Source: Ascaris suum (lineage: Eukaryota > Nematoda > Chromadorea > Rhabditida > Ascarididae). From it: 64,000 nucleotides of DNA. The stretch covers positions 13,880,868-13,944,867 of the forward strand of contig CM024168.1 of NCBI GenBank assembly GCA_013433145.1, read 5' to 3'. Of this stretch, positions 30,401 to 43,196 are shown in pieces. Under the pieces are notes generated by a model, which was not told the DNA's origin, made no database searches, and worked only from the letters and a program-made list of their open reading frames with translations. Within the stretch, counting starts at the first letter, position 1. Every line of letters starts with the position of its first letter. Both the position numbers and the translations under genes were made by a program.

Positions 30401-33400
30401 CTGCTAGATACTTTCGCTCTAGCACACCGCATTTAAGCAAAAAGAATTCTCTGCTTTAACATTCTCTCTCTCCTTTCAGACATGTGTTTAGCCTATTCCA
30501 CAATGCTGGTAGTTTTATAAACCTCAGAGGCATTATTCGAGGCAGTACGGTAAAAGAAATTCGGCAAATAATAAGTGAAAAATCTAAAATGAAAAGCATA
30601 AAAGTGGCATCGATTCAGTAAGCAGCATTGTACCAAACTTTTAAGACACAGGTCACCAGAGGTGGTCATTGTGTTACATCGTTGAAAATTCAATTTGTTG
30701 CTCGATCGTATTTACAGTGATATTTGTTACTGAAGAATGCTTGAAGGAGGAGGCGTTGAGTTCGGATTCTTCTTGCGGATAAAGCGCTCACTCACCAACT
30801 AGCAGCAGCTTCATAACAGAGAATTTATCTGTTATAACGGCTTTCATGCGTTTTTTCCTCTTCGGTACAAGAAAATCATCACTACAATATATGGGTAGAA
30901 CTGCACAACTTCCGCATAGATAAACTAGTTCATGTTTTCAAATATGCACCCATTACCTTTGAAATTTACTCCATTTTTGAAGTGTTCCGCTTAAAAAATT
31001 TCTTGCCTGTGGGAGGACGAAACAAATAAGAGTTGTATGAAAAACAGGTCATATCTAGGATTTCTCGTTTTTTTGAGCTAGTCTTTTATTTAAAACCGCT
31101 TCTGAATATAAAATTTCATTTGTTTTTTTTTTTCAAGCTGTTAAGAGATTAAACGTTCAAGGAATTTTATTATGATGCCACGTTATTTCCTCGAATTCGA
31201 TCACGCTGAGTATAATATAGCACGGTTTATGGATCGTTTTTGGTCGGCATATGAATGGCTCGGCACATGGACGATGATGAATATCGTATCGAATAGACAT
31301 ATGCGAAACGCATTATCACCAGTAGTGCCTCGGTTTGATATCACACGCTTTTATGCCGACTCATCGATGAGCTTCACCGATATGCCACTTAGCCTCTACT
31401 TTCCAATGGCCACCAACAATGAGGTAATAAAACCTATAAGAGTTTCAATGTTTTCTTTGTTGGCACAAAGCAGTTTTCTAACAAGATTTTTCGGCTTCGA
31501 AAATGATTTTGATAAAATGAGAGTTGGTTTCTTTGAAGCGAATTAGAATTGCTTTAAACTAGTTCTGCGGTTGGGGTCCAGCTAATGAGGGACATCCACA
31601 GTCGAGACACTTTTCGCAGGCAACTACCTTAATCGTTCACAAAATCTTTGTCGGCTGAGAGGATGTTGTATAAATAGATTCAAACATGTTGTGTTTTACA
31701 ATATTATGATATCGCATATTTGTCTCAAAGCCAGTTTGAATCGCATATTCCTAACCAATGTCTCAAAACTATAGAAAATTTACTGAAAAGATATGAAACA
31801 AAATTGGCGGCTGCATCAACCGAACGAAAAATTTCTCTCTCCGGGATATGGTATTTTCAGCTTTTTATATACGGTGCTTATTGCCGACCATCGAAACCAC
31901 TAACGGCTGAGTTTTCCACATTTATCGACGACCAATCGTCAAGGGGAACGATTCTGATTGCTTTCGGAACAATTGTCGATTGGGCTCATGCTCCACGAGA
32001 AAAGCTTGACGCATTCGTTGATGCACTGAATGAACTTTCCGAATATCGCATTATTTGGTCTTATGGTGGGCCAGAAATACGAACAAAAAAGCACATTAAA
32101 CTTGTACGATGGTTGCCTCAGAATGATATCCTCAATGATAATCGCACAAAGCTATTTATCACTCATGGTGGATTGAAAAGGTTTGTTTACTTCAGGTGCT
32201 GTTAAAATATCGCAATTTTTAATTTAATCACCATATGCCTTCCTTCAAGTTGCTAATTTTCAACCCAACAGATGGGGACTAAAAAAAGGAGATTGCATTT
32301 GAGCAAACAGAAGCCTTAAGAGGCATTGTGAGGATGGAATCTTTGAAGAGATGTCGAAAGGCTTTAGGATCTTGGACGCCGTGCTTTTTTAACTCTCGTC
32401 TCCAGCAGACGAACGCACAGATTTGATGATTAAGTTGTATTGGAAGAAATGCAGAGGGTAGACTAAATCCTCATCTACTGCACGACATTTTGCAGCTGAA
32501 TTACCGGCATGCAAATTCCCCGTGTAGACCCATCAAAAATCCAAATTTGAGGGCTGAAATTTTTTTCTCACATTGGCTGGTCAACCTGTAACTAAAACAC
32601 CGAACTGCCTGGATAGTGATCAAAAGCATGAGTGATTTGGACCGCCGATAATTACAGACCTGATAGGTAAATGCGAGCAACAGTTACTATAAACCAGTCG
32701 ATAAAGCAATATTATCTCATAAGAAAGATATGATATTGAATAACATTGTTAGATATTTATTATTTATTAGAGGATGTCGTTATGATCATTTAAATCAATG
32801 CATTATTACACAGTCCAATTTGCACATTACTTTACGGAAGCAATTGTCTTGTTGTCAATTTTGATTAGTTCCCATAAGAGATGAAATTTTGTTGCAAAAC
32901 GTTTCCCCATCTTTCAGTGTCAAAGAGACAACATGTGCTGCTGTGCCAACATTGCTAATGCCAATGTTCGCAGAACAGGTCCGTAATTCTTGGCTCACAT
33001 ACCATCATGGATTTGGCAGAATGATCAACAAGGCAAGTTGTGTGTACGGTTGAGTGTTTTCTGCAAAAGTTGCGCCTCCGACTGGTAAGAGAAAAAACAA
33101 GGGACATCCTGTATATGCACATTTATTTCTTGCTACGCTCTGATCCTTCAAATCATTGCCTCAGTACGTCGATTTTGCTCATCAATTTAATGTTGGAGTT
33201 CACCAACATCGCCGCATTAAGACAACTCATGAATTTTGTGCCACAGGGCTTCGTACTCAAAACCATTTTGTGCCACAGGGCTTCATGCCTCCCACGGGCT
33301 TAGTCATCTCTATACGGGGTGTAAGGAAAAGGAATTTGCCATCACAGACCGAAGAAGATTTCCATTACGTCACAGGACATGAAGGAACTACGTGAGGCAA

Positions 33401-35122
33401 TGTGTTGTAATTAGAAACGCTGAGGAGAATGGTGGTGCATGGGTATTGTCAGACAAATAACAGCTTATTGCGAAAGATGACACACAGTCAAAAAGCATGG
33501 TGGGAACCGAGACACGCTGCAGTTGGACGAGCTCATCATCAGTATACTTTGTTTGCAAGTAAACAGGTCGTGCCAGAACTGCGATCTTTTTCAAGTGCGC
33601 CATTTCACTGATCACTAAAGAGTTATTAAAAGGGAACGAACAATCAGGCGAAACATTTCAAATTATTGCTGCCAGTCTAAAATGCTTCTTTAATATATCT
33701 TACCTCTACCAGAATCTCGAAGGCCATATCTTTCTTAAACTATAATTTGCAACATTTTAACGTGCCGAAGTTTTCATATATGGTGTTGTAATACGCTTTA
33801 TGTGAAAACGATACGACACAATAACATGAACAATATGAAAGCAGTCTCGCAGTACAACCAGATGTTTTCCAACCCTTCGTCGACCGCGGGATTCTCCTCC
33901 TCTTCAGAAATTCTCTACTCTAAAGGAGGCTTCCAGAACGCTGAAACCCCGCACGGATAATCCTACCAGTCTAAAAAGCTTCCACCCACGGAGGTATAAT
34001 TCACCACATCATAAAACAGGGGCTTCCTTTCGTTCATTACAGTACAAATGCATGCAAGTATTCTGCCTTGTGCGTCTGCTCGTTTAATGAGCCTTCTAAA
34101 TGTCAAGTTTTTTCCTGAATAACAGTTGCTGCGCCCCATATTCTCTCTTACATAGCGGGTATAACTAATTGATTTTTGTACAAGTTTGGTCTGCTTAGTG
34201 TCAGATTGCATGAATATGACAGATGGTAAAAGATCAGAGAAGTTGTCGAAAGTGGGGAATTCCGAGAACGGCATAAAGTGGCTACTTAAAACTGAAACCA
34301 GATTTTCTAAATTTTGTGTGCTTTTTCTGAAATATGGTGAAATTTTTTCGTATTTTTCTGGAAATAAGTTTGCTTCATTCCCCGATTTTGAGCGATTTGG
34401 TAAGTTTCAAAAAAATACCGCTTAAAATCGATGCAGTAATAAAAATTTGCCATTTTGAGCAGCCGTGTCAGTACACTGTATTGGACTAATTAAATCATAG
34501 ATGTTCCCACCATCCACTAGCATCGTGCACAACCCGATTTTTGTTTGTATTCTTGATGCTTGTTTTCCTTCTGCTCGAAGCATCGCCCCTCAAATTGTTG
34601 TTAATTACTCAAAGTGGAGGCCACCAGTACCATCAAGGAGCCATCTTTGCCACCGAAGGGCTTCTACAACACCAGTACTCTATGAATTCCTTCATTTACA
34701 TCAGTTGTATGAGCAGAATGATGCGCACCTTTCCACCTAAGCAAATTACTGATCTCAACGACTTTCTCCGCAAATACAATGATAAAAGAAAAAGCAAGTT
34801 TTGCTGATTTTTTCGAAAGCGGTGATGGTTCATTTCATAGGTGAATTTCACGAGTGCTTCTCTGATTGAGTCGATACGCGATATGGCTGCAAATCCGGTT
34901 TACAAGAAAAACGTGCTACGTCTACGCAAATTCTACGAGGACGCACCAATACCAGCGCTCAAAGAAGCGAGTTTTAAAATCAATCGGCTTTTGAAGTACG
35001 GTGGTCGGATGCCCGAATATTTTTATACTCGTTCGACAAAACTCTCTTTTTTCACTTCCTTGAATATTGATTTGTTAATATTGTATCCGTCTATACTGTT
35101 AATGTTGTTATTGATCAAGTGA
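27428..35122 (+). CDS. UDP-glycosyltransferase (UGT, GT1 family), ER membrane enzyme
   Basis: A nematode UGT that would transfer a sugar from a UDP-sugar to small lipophilic molecules in the ER lumen. Exons are 27428-27566, 28017-28100, 28687-28826, 29698-29918, 31162-31423, 31861-32180, 32918-33032 and 34841-35122, giving 520 aa, the usual length. Residues 1-19 are a signal peptide. The likely catalytic base is H32 in GKSHTGSF. Other landmarks are WDLILTDSLFAVCSYG, YNIARFMDRF, GTILIAFGTIVDWA, WLPQNDIL and the signature FITHGGLKS followed by VKETTCAAVPTLLMPMF. A C-terminal hydrophobic segment (about residues 497-519) ends in Lys, as in ER-anchored UGTs. The usual DQ sugar-contact pair is EQ (E408-Q409). 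Intron 7 has a consensus GC donor (AAG|GCAAGT at 33033). The junction of exons 5 and 6 looks about a dozen residues short, and the end of exon 3 is the least certain border. Confidence 0.9.
33190..33480 (+). repeat. Dispersed repeat, copy A (inside UGT intron 7)
   Basis: Roughly 200 to 280 bases align by eye with 60010-60275. Both copies end in the shared phrase CTTATTGCGAAAGA, and share a middle part around CATCTCTAT / CACCTCTAT and GGAACACATGGAAACT / GGACATGAAGGAACT. Inside copy A a 19-base phrase TTTTGTGCCACAGGGCTTC is repeated at 33234 and 33266. The family is unknown to me. Confidence 0.5.
34556..34807 (+). CDS. Small open frame with signal-peptide-like start inside UGT intron 7, doubtful
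   Basis: An 83-codon frame begins MLVFLLLEASPLKLLLITQS and ends RKYNDKRKSKFC. It has balanced codons with many C-ending ones, unlike the AT-rich surroundings, and includes FPPKQITDLNDFLRKYN. An overlapping frame is also open across most of the stretch, which weakens the case. It sits on the same strand as the UGT gene, 34 bases before its last exon. It could be a nested secreted peptide, a relic exon or chance. Confidence 0.2.
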   Translation: MLVFLLLEASPLKLLLITQSGGHQYHQGAIFATEGLLQHQYSMNSFIYISCMSRMMRTFPPKQITDLNDFLRKYNDKRKSKFC

Positions 35123-38100
35123 TCTCATGCAATAATTGATTTGTCAAAAAAACTTATCAAAAAACGATATTTTTTGAGAATTGAACATATAGACTCACAT
35201 ATTCAACGGGGTTCGCTCATCGTGATTTCACGACAAATATCGCGAATTGGCCAAAAAGTAGACCACTCGTTATAACCCTCATTTGTTACTTATGATAAGA
35301 CCCATTTAAAAAACTCCAAACTTTCACCCATATTAGAATGTGCTTTTCAAAGTTTTGTTACAATGTAGCGATACGAGGCATATTCCTATAAATCATTCTT
35401 TCATTGACCTATATAATTACCTACATAATCACACCTAAACCTATTGCTATTATTAGGTGATCACGCATGTTGTGTGAATAGTTATGTACAATTTGGTCGG
35501 TCACATCACTCCATTTCGACCACCAACTTTCGAATAAGCTTGGGCTTGCTTCCACACGAGTCAAGTGGCGTAATTTTGGATTACCTCCTATCTACTGTCC
35601 ACCTATCGCATTAATCGATGAAGAGATATTGAACTGGTTGAACTAGAATTTTACAGAATGCGATAATATGTGTTGTAAATCTCAGCGATGTTGGGCATTT
35701 GTTAAAGTTTTTAGTGCGAGAGCGAACCTTTGAAGTCGTCTCTATGAGAAGAAATATTCTATGGAGTTTCACTAAAATACTACCGAATGCTTCTTGTGCC
35801 CTGTGTTTTTCTTATGTTTATTCTGATTGCAATTTATGTGAAGTTCAAATAGAATTAGCCAATAAAAATCTCGGTTCATGATGTTGGCGTTAACACTGAA
35901 ATACAGACGCAGCAGCGGCGGCTCTCGCCAGATATTTCAACTTGCACTTCATTTTCGCACTCAAAGGGTACTGAAAGGGTACAACTTCGTTAAAGATGTA
36001 ACTTTTTTCGATTGTTAAGAAATTCTAGCAATTTTTATACTCGCTTATGATTTCCCGTGAAAAATTCAGTGTCTAGAAGCGTAAGCGGAGTGGATGTCGC
36101 CATTTCTTCCCCCACCGCCCCACCCAACCTTCATCCCTCGGATAACCAAGTTGCCGGCATTCCTTTTCAGAGAGCCTTCTTAACTGTCTCTAAAGTTAAC
36201 TTAAGAAGCTACCTGAAGGAATTAATTTTTTAACTCTGATATCAGCCGATGTGCTGTATATCGATTTTCTTTTTCAGGCAGTCAACACAGTAAATGAATG
36301 AATGAATGCTGTAAAAACAAAGCTTTCAATTAGTTCATCCATCCACATTTACTTCCACTGAACTTTACACAAAAATAAATTGTTTCATTGTCTTTCAAAG
36401 GCCAAACAATCTGAGCCTCAAAGAACAACTGTCCCTCCTCCCAAAGTGGTCCACCTTCGTTTATTTCACCTCAAGCTGGATGCTTCAACCTATTTGTTAG
36501 AGTGACCAGTAATCAGATTACCACCGTCCATCCCTTTTCTTCCAGCAGAAGCAAAAAGCTTTCAGGTAGAGCGAAATCGAGTTTGAAGCACACCAATGTT
36601 TATTGATTCTTTGACCTTTTAAGCAAACATCTTTTAATAGCTGTTCAACTAGACAACAATGCATTGATGCTGAATTGCTCTTCAAGAATGCAAGTACACG
36701 CATTAAAAGTCACACAAATATCACAGCTATTGTTAGTTGTTCGAGTAAAAATGCATCTCAATTTATTCAAAGTCCGGATTTTTTCTCTGAGATGTACTGT
36801 TATTTGAATATAATTCTGTGATGCTTCTTAAAACACTGGCGAGTGATTTAATTAGAGAGAGGAGAGGAGGAAAGAAAGAAGAGAGAAAATTTTCCTCAAT
36901 GATTCGAAAAATTAGCCGATGAAAAATGGTTCGGAGTATTATGCAGTATTTTTTTTCGGTACATCTGCTATTTGCACTGTCTTATTTCAGATGACGTAAC
37001 GGTTCTTCCACTTAAAAACTTTGCAGGAATTTCCGCTTCAAGAAGAAACCAAAAAATTATCCGTATTTGAGTTCGATAAATAGGCAAAAGTCAGATTTTC
37101 TTATTTCACAGTAAATCCTCTCTGCATTTAATCGGTATCACATAAATGACGTATTTATGAAGTCCATAAAAACCAAATAAATACGGATAAAAAAGTTTCC
37201 ACAAAGTATTTAAGAAATGGGATTTCCTGGGCTTTTCGTTATTATTTCTAAAATCTTTTTATTCATTGGAAGAGAAAGCTGATATAAATATCTTCTTAGT
37301 GGTCACCCATTTAAACGAGTAGCGATGTTGAAATTAGGGATTATAAACCTCAATTCCACTAGCTTACTGAAGCACTCGCATCCTTCGCTTAAACTGGTAA
37401 CCTCAGGGGCGTGTCACTATCTTTGTGGCACCTTTGGGTAAAACTAGCTTTTGTGGGACTCCTGTCAAGGAAAGAATGCTAGTGAAGCTCCTTAGCTAAA
37501 CTCTCGAATTCTTGAGGCGAAAATCTCACTCGCATATGGATAAAAAAAGGAGGATGTGAAAGATATTGTCTGAAGTTTAGGACATTCCTATGGACTGTCC
37601 ACCAAACCCGAAATTACAACTTGGCAGGTTCAACGCGTTTTGAAGACGGGGATGTGAAACCAAAAAGAGATGCTGACGCTTTTTTAGACGCATCTTATAC
37701 TTTATAAGGGCTGTTAACACTCGAGCTCGAACGATTTGAATATGGCAGTTGAAGTTAGCTACGAGGCATTCGATGATTTCTACTCGGCTGCATCCATCTG
37801 CATTTCCCATCTCATGAATAATGCAGGATGAATCCTCCCAGTCCTTCCTTCTCAGAGGAAATTTCTGTATACGCTCATGTTTCAGCTACATTTGGTTCTC
37901 TAAATAAAAGTGCATCTTTCGCATCATCGACAGGATGACAACAGTAAAAAATGTGGTAATGTGTTAGCTTATGTGCAAAGGTGAGCTTGCAATAAACGCC
38001 TATCCTCATATTGGAGTGAATATAAGTCAATTAACGATATCAGCCAAAAATTAGCATGAGCATTGAACCAGTCAACCATTTCCATTAATGAAGAGATCGT

Positions 38101-39033
38101 CGAGACGTCTTTCTTTCATCGTCATGGCCAACCTGCAAATATTGATAGTCAGTTTATTACAATAGACATATGAGAGGAAAATATAAAGTGAAGAACCGTG
38201 TTTTCCCGATGGTTTCCAACTGAGTTGTCGTGATATGTATTAGAGCTTACGAAGTGAGCAAAGTTAGAAGAAAAAGAAGGGAGAGAAATAGAAAGATTAT
38301 GGTAATATGAGGTGAACTGTTGATAAAGTTTATCATTCTAAGATCAGATTCTCTTCAAGGCTAAGTTTGTAGTAGGAATGGGGTGCAATTTCACTTAGTG
38401 AAATGTGAATGCAGAAAGCATAAAAATGAAGGAAATATGGAATTCATCGGAGGACAAAGGATTATTTTAAGCGATAGGTCATGAATATGATTCGCAATGT
38501 TATTGGTGGAATACAATATATAAATATACAATTTACCAGGAATATAGCAAAAAAAATATTACCTCTGTGGAATAAAGTGTCGCTCGCGAGTGAATGCAAG
38601 GAAGTGAGAGTATGAAGGGACGGGGAGGAGGAGTGAAGCACCAAATAGAACATATATCTTAGTCGTCTAGAAGCCTTTATATGTCCAGTGCGGTTCGAAC
38701 TTTAGTCGACCCTTTCGACGTGTTGAGCTAAATACTCATTCTTCTTGTGGGTAATGGATTAAAAAACTTAATAGCTGATTCCACATTATTTCATCTATTA
38801 TCAGAAACAATGAGCGCAACTTCTTGACGGTCCATTAAAGTTAAATCCGGTAATTCCATAATTCAGTCCTTAAGTAATTCATTTCAGTGCATCATATTCT
38901 CTTTAATTAGTGAAGGGAATCGTGGAAAATCGTGTCAACGTCTGCTACCTCAGATTCTCCGGGCCGTAACTCAGTGAGACTTGAAAAAAATGCAACAGAT
39001 AAAACTGGTCGCACTGAATTTAATGACCTTACA

Positions 39034-39117
39034 AACTGCCACAACTGGTCAAGTACATGATAAACTGCCACAACTGCCACAACTGCCACAACTGCCACAA
39101 CTGGTCAAGTACATGAT
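39034..39117 (+). repeat. Compound minisatellite, 9-base unit plus 19-base unit
   Basis: The block reads one AACTGCCAC, then AACTGGTCAAGTACATGAT, then a single A, then four tandem AACTGCCAC, then the 19-base unit again. The pattern suggests a duplication of the whole module followed by expansion of the 9-mer. Confidence 0.9.
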
Positions 39118-41313
39118 CTCTGTGATCTGTATGGCTCTTCAACTATTACTGAGGATTTATGCAGTCAACCGAGTGTGGTCCTTTGTGGATTTAGTAAATT
39201 CCTTGTAATGGATATCACAAATTTCCTGAAAAACCCACTTGAATAACCGACACCTTCTTCTAGAAGCTTAGATTGCATGTGGTGAGAAACCTGAGTACTA
39301 CAATTTTCATTAAGCAGAAGTGGCATATGAAGTAATACGCCAAATGTATGTTCACCGAGGCCTCAAGTCCTGTTTCATTCCACTACTCTTACAAGACAAC
39401 TCTCACACAGCGACCTGATGGTGCAACGTGTGCAAGTCTCAGAAGCTAAATGCACCGCCTTATCACCACAGTGCAGCATTCCAGCTGGCCAAGGTAGTAA
39501 TGTAACTTAGATGTTGGCGTCGTTTTGCATGCGCCCACAAAAAAGCATGCAGATGAGTGCAACAGGCCTTCACAAAAAAAAAGCAACCTAAGCTTGTGCA
39601 TTAATTATGCAACAACCATTCATTTAATTCCTCCTTCCAATATACGCTTCTAAAGACGAGGGGCGTCGACTTCACAGAATCATCTGTAACTCAAAGAAAT
39701 CGACAGAAGGATTTCATTAACGACTATACTTAATATGAGGGGTTTTACAAAAAGAAATTGCCGGTTTTCCAAGATGAAAGAAAATTTTTGACTGAGAAAA
39801 AACACAAGACGCTTTTTTAGCGTGTTTTCCTCGAAAACAACATAAATTTCATACATAAATTTACTCTGAATTGAAAGATACGCGTTTCATTTGAGCGCAA
39901 GATCGGATCAACGGGAGGCAATAAGCGTTTCAGCTGCGCTTCTGCTTTCTCTCGTCGAATGAGGTGAACTGCGGAAAGGCATTTTATGAAAACTCATTGA
40001 AGAACGGAGAAGCAACGATGTTATTAATGATGAATGCATGAGATAGGATTGTTGGAACGGCGAGCTTCTCTTTTCTTAAAGGAGCCTGCGAGAGAAAAAC
40101 CGAGAGGACTCCAAAGAGATAATACTTCTTGAAGACTGAATAGGAAGTAGGGATTTGCATCTGGATTCCCCTTACGGAGATTTGCGTAGGTTTCTAGCGT
40201 TCATATGTGTGAAGTATATTTCTTTTATAGCAAATCACCGCAGTTCACCACATAGCACTTGTATAAATGATGGCACATAACAATCACAAAGCACTAGCGC
40301 AATCAGCACATCGAGATTCACCCCAACATCAGACTTACAAACGTATCGACACAGAACTCGAAGCGCCGAAAGCAACCGTTAAGGGACGAGCGAGAAAAAG
40401 AGATAGATCCATTTGTAGGCTGGATCTGAATTCGAGAGCTTCAGCTCGTTAGGATGATACTCTACCTCATCTCAGCTATTTGAGTGACCGTTTGTGAGCT
40501 TATTTATTCACAAGGAAAATGAATACTAATCGGATGTTGTTCGCATTCTAATCAATAGGTTTTATTAAATTAGTGACAATAAACGGAATTTCTTTTCAGT
40601 TAATCATTAAATCGACTACAATAATTGGCCCAGCAAAGATGTTATGAGAGTTTCTCACACAAGCTTTTATATTTTATACCAACTAGTGGATCTCAAATAC
40701 TTAAAAGCACAAGTCGTGCCAATCTACTGTCGCGGTTCTTTATTTTCTTTCCTCTGCTTGTGCAGTCACCTCCTAAAACCTTCGCGTTGTAGACATTACT
40801 AACCATCTGCCCATCGAGGCATAGTGAAACTGTACGTTTACTCGAGTTATCTTCTTCATATGCCTTTTTTCCTTTAATACCGAAGTACTCGAGATTTACC
40901 CGAGGTGACTTTCAAATTCTTCAAAACTTACTGCTTGGCGTGCTTCGCTCATTAGTCTCACCTCCAACTTTAACGTTCACACGTATTTGAACTTAATGAC
41001 AAAGCTGCAATTTCCTCAAAACGAATAATTACTATTGACAATGTGAAAGAACACTGTCTTTATGGGATCGGAAAATTGAACAGAAGAAAATTTTTCGATG
41101 AGTTACAACTTTTAATGATTCTAGAACCGACGGGTTGCCCAACAGAAACTTCTGCCAATATGCGAGGTAATTCCGTCATCCTTACTTCAGAAAGAAGTGA
41201 CCTGTCCAATCTTTTCGGTGGTGTTTTTCAAATTTTTCAAAATGGCATCGCCGCACCGCCAAATGTTTATCTGTCAAGGCGCATGCTGAGACTCCGCAGG
41301 TGATTTTGTGTGC

Positions 41314-41473
<160 letters not shown>

Positions 41474-42768
41474 TATGGGGGAGCTTGGAGACCTGTTTAT
41501 ACGTCCACCACTTATCAAATTAGAGACCGTTAAAGCAGTGAGAATTGAACTTGTTGACTAACAACGCAATGGACTAGCTGCAACTTCAATTTCCTATTCA
41601 ACATATATACATTTGAAGTTAGTGAGCTTAAACCAGCCGCATTTCTCACAATGAAATCTTTGCGGAGCTTCTTTAAACGACGTAGAAATACCGAAGTGTT
41701 GTTACAATTGAAAGATTAATGTAAGCGGTCACAACACCAATGCAAGCACCACATAAGCATTTATGAGTACATTAAAAGCTTTGCTAAAAAGCAATACAAA
41801 ACAAAAAATTTCTTTTAAGCAGACAAATAATCGCAGCAACAAAAGAAATTGATTGAGCAGCATCATAACGGAATAGACACATGCATATATTTGAGACTGA
41901 TAGACCCGAGTACACCTAAGGATCGCATTAAGAAAGCAGAAAATTTCTTTGAAAAACGAAAAAACCCTTTTTAATCCCCATTTTTTTTCAAGATCATCGA
42001 AATGCTTATCGCCTTCTCAATTATTTAAATCCTCCTCATATCTGCACTTCACCTAGCGGCGCTGTCTCATATTTCTACGCGGAGGGCACAACGGAGAGAA
42101 ACCGGACATTTGATAAAAAAAGAAAAGGAAAATATTGGACATTTCAATCTTGAAGTGAATTATGTAGCACTCTTTCAGTTTATCATTAAAGATTTTTCGA
42201 AGCAACTAACTAATAAAAATGCCATACAACAATCTCATCATCTCTGTAATGACTGTCTAGTACGTGCAAAACAAAGCATTTACTTTTGTGTACTCGGGTT
42301 ATGTAGTTCCATAGGCGAGTATTTTTGGCTTGCCAACAGAGAAAGTTCCGTCCTTACGGGCTGATAGAACTAGGCTTGATATTTACTTTAGAGAGGCATT
42401 ATTATGCGTAGTTTGACGGGGAATACTGATTCTTAGGGATGAGGGGGAAGAGGACAAGCACCGCTCTTTATCGAGTCTCCAATGAATTGAGAGGGGGAGG
42501 GAGGAGGTTTCGTGAGATCACTTATAGGACCTTTTTTTGGTCTCGTTGTCGCGTTTGCCGGGTGCATCTCCGCTAGTCCGCTCGCTGTGATGTGATGCAG
42601 ATGAAGAACAACTGCTAACTGTATGTTCTGTGGCGCTTACTGAGTCGCGCTCATTGAACGGCTCGTAAAGGTTGAACCTGCAACCGAACGCTGCTCAGTA
42701 ATGTTTTAACACAACAGCCTTTTCACCAATATGCCACTGAACATTGCGCCACTACAGGTCGGACAGAT

Positions 42769-42828
42769 ATCACTCCAATCAAGTAAGTATCACCCTAATT
42801 TGATGAGTACCACTCCGAATTGCCCACT
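42769..42828 (+). repeat. Three imperfect 20-base tandem copies
   Basis: Three consecutive 20-mers begin ATCACTCCAAT, ATCACCCTAAT and ACCACTCCGAAT. Similarity is strongest in the first half of each unit. Confidence 0.6.
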
Positions 42829-43055
42829 CAACGTTGAAAAGAACTGAAAGTGTAGAACGACGGAAGCGGGTCGTTAGAGCGTGTTAAGTTTTCATGTGTC
42901 TGTATTTTTACATGGAACATTAGACTGCGATGTTGCCTTCTGAATGGAATATTTATCACCTTATCGGTGGATCGAGTAAGACCTGCGAATTAGTGACGAT
43001 AACTTCAACTTATCCGTCATTAGTTTACGTCCAGTGTAATTGTTCTTTTATAGGT

Positions 43056-43061
43056 TTTATT
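43056..43061 (-). terminator. Probable polyadenylation signal of gopc
   Basis: AATAAA on the minus strand, about 136 bases after the proposed gopc stop codon, a normal distance for a nematode 3' UTR. Confidence 0.5.
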
Positions 43062-43196
43062 TACAGCAACAAGAGTTATGAAAGGTATCATTCAACAACG
43101 GAATGCAGTTCATGTCTACTGAAGCGAGATTATCACTGATCACTGCTTTTGCTCGTTTAACATTTGTGCATTACAACTGTATAATGTGTGCCACTT

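Noticed and set aside
30481..30550. Exon-like segment (HVFSLFHNAGSF) after a good acceptor in the UGT gene
   Set aside because: Including it separates GLAR from NFIMMPRYF, which the UGT family joins directly. The 31162 exon fits phase 2 without it.
38680..38720. GGTTCGAAC resembling a tRNA T-loop
   Set aside because: No cloverleaf could be folded around it; acceptor and anticodon stems are absent.
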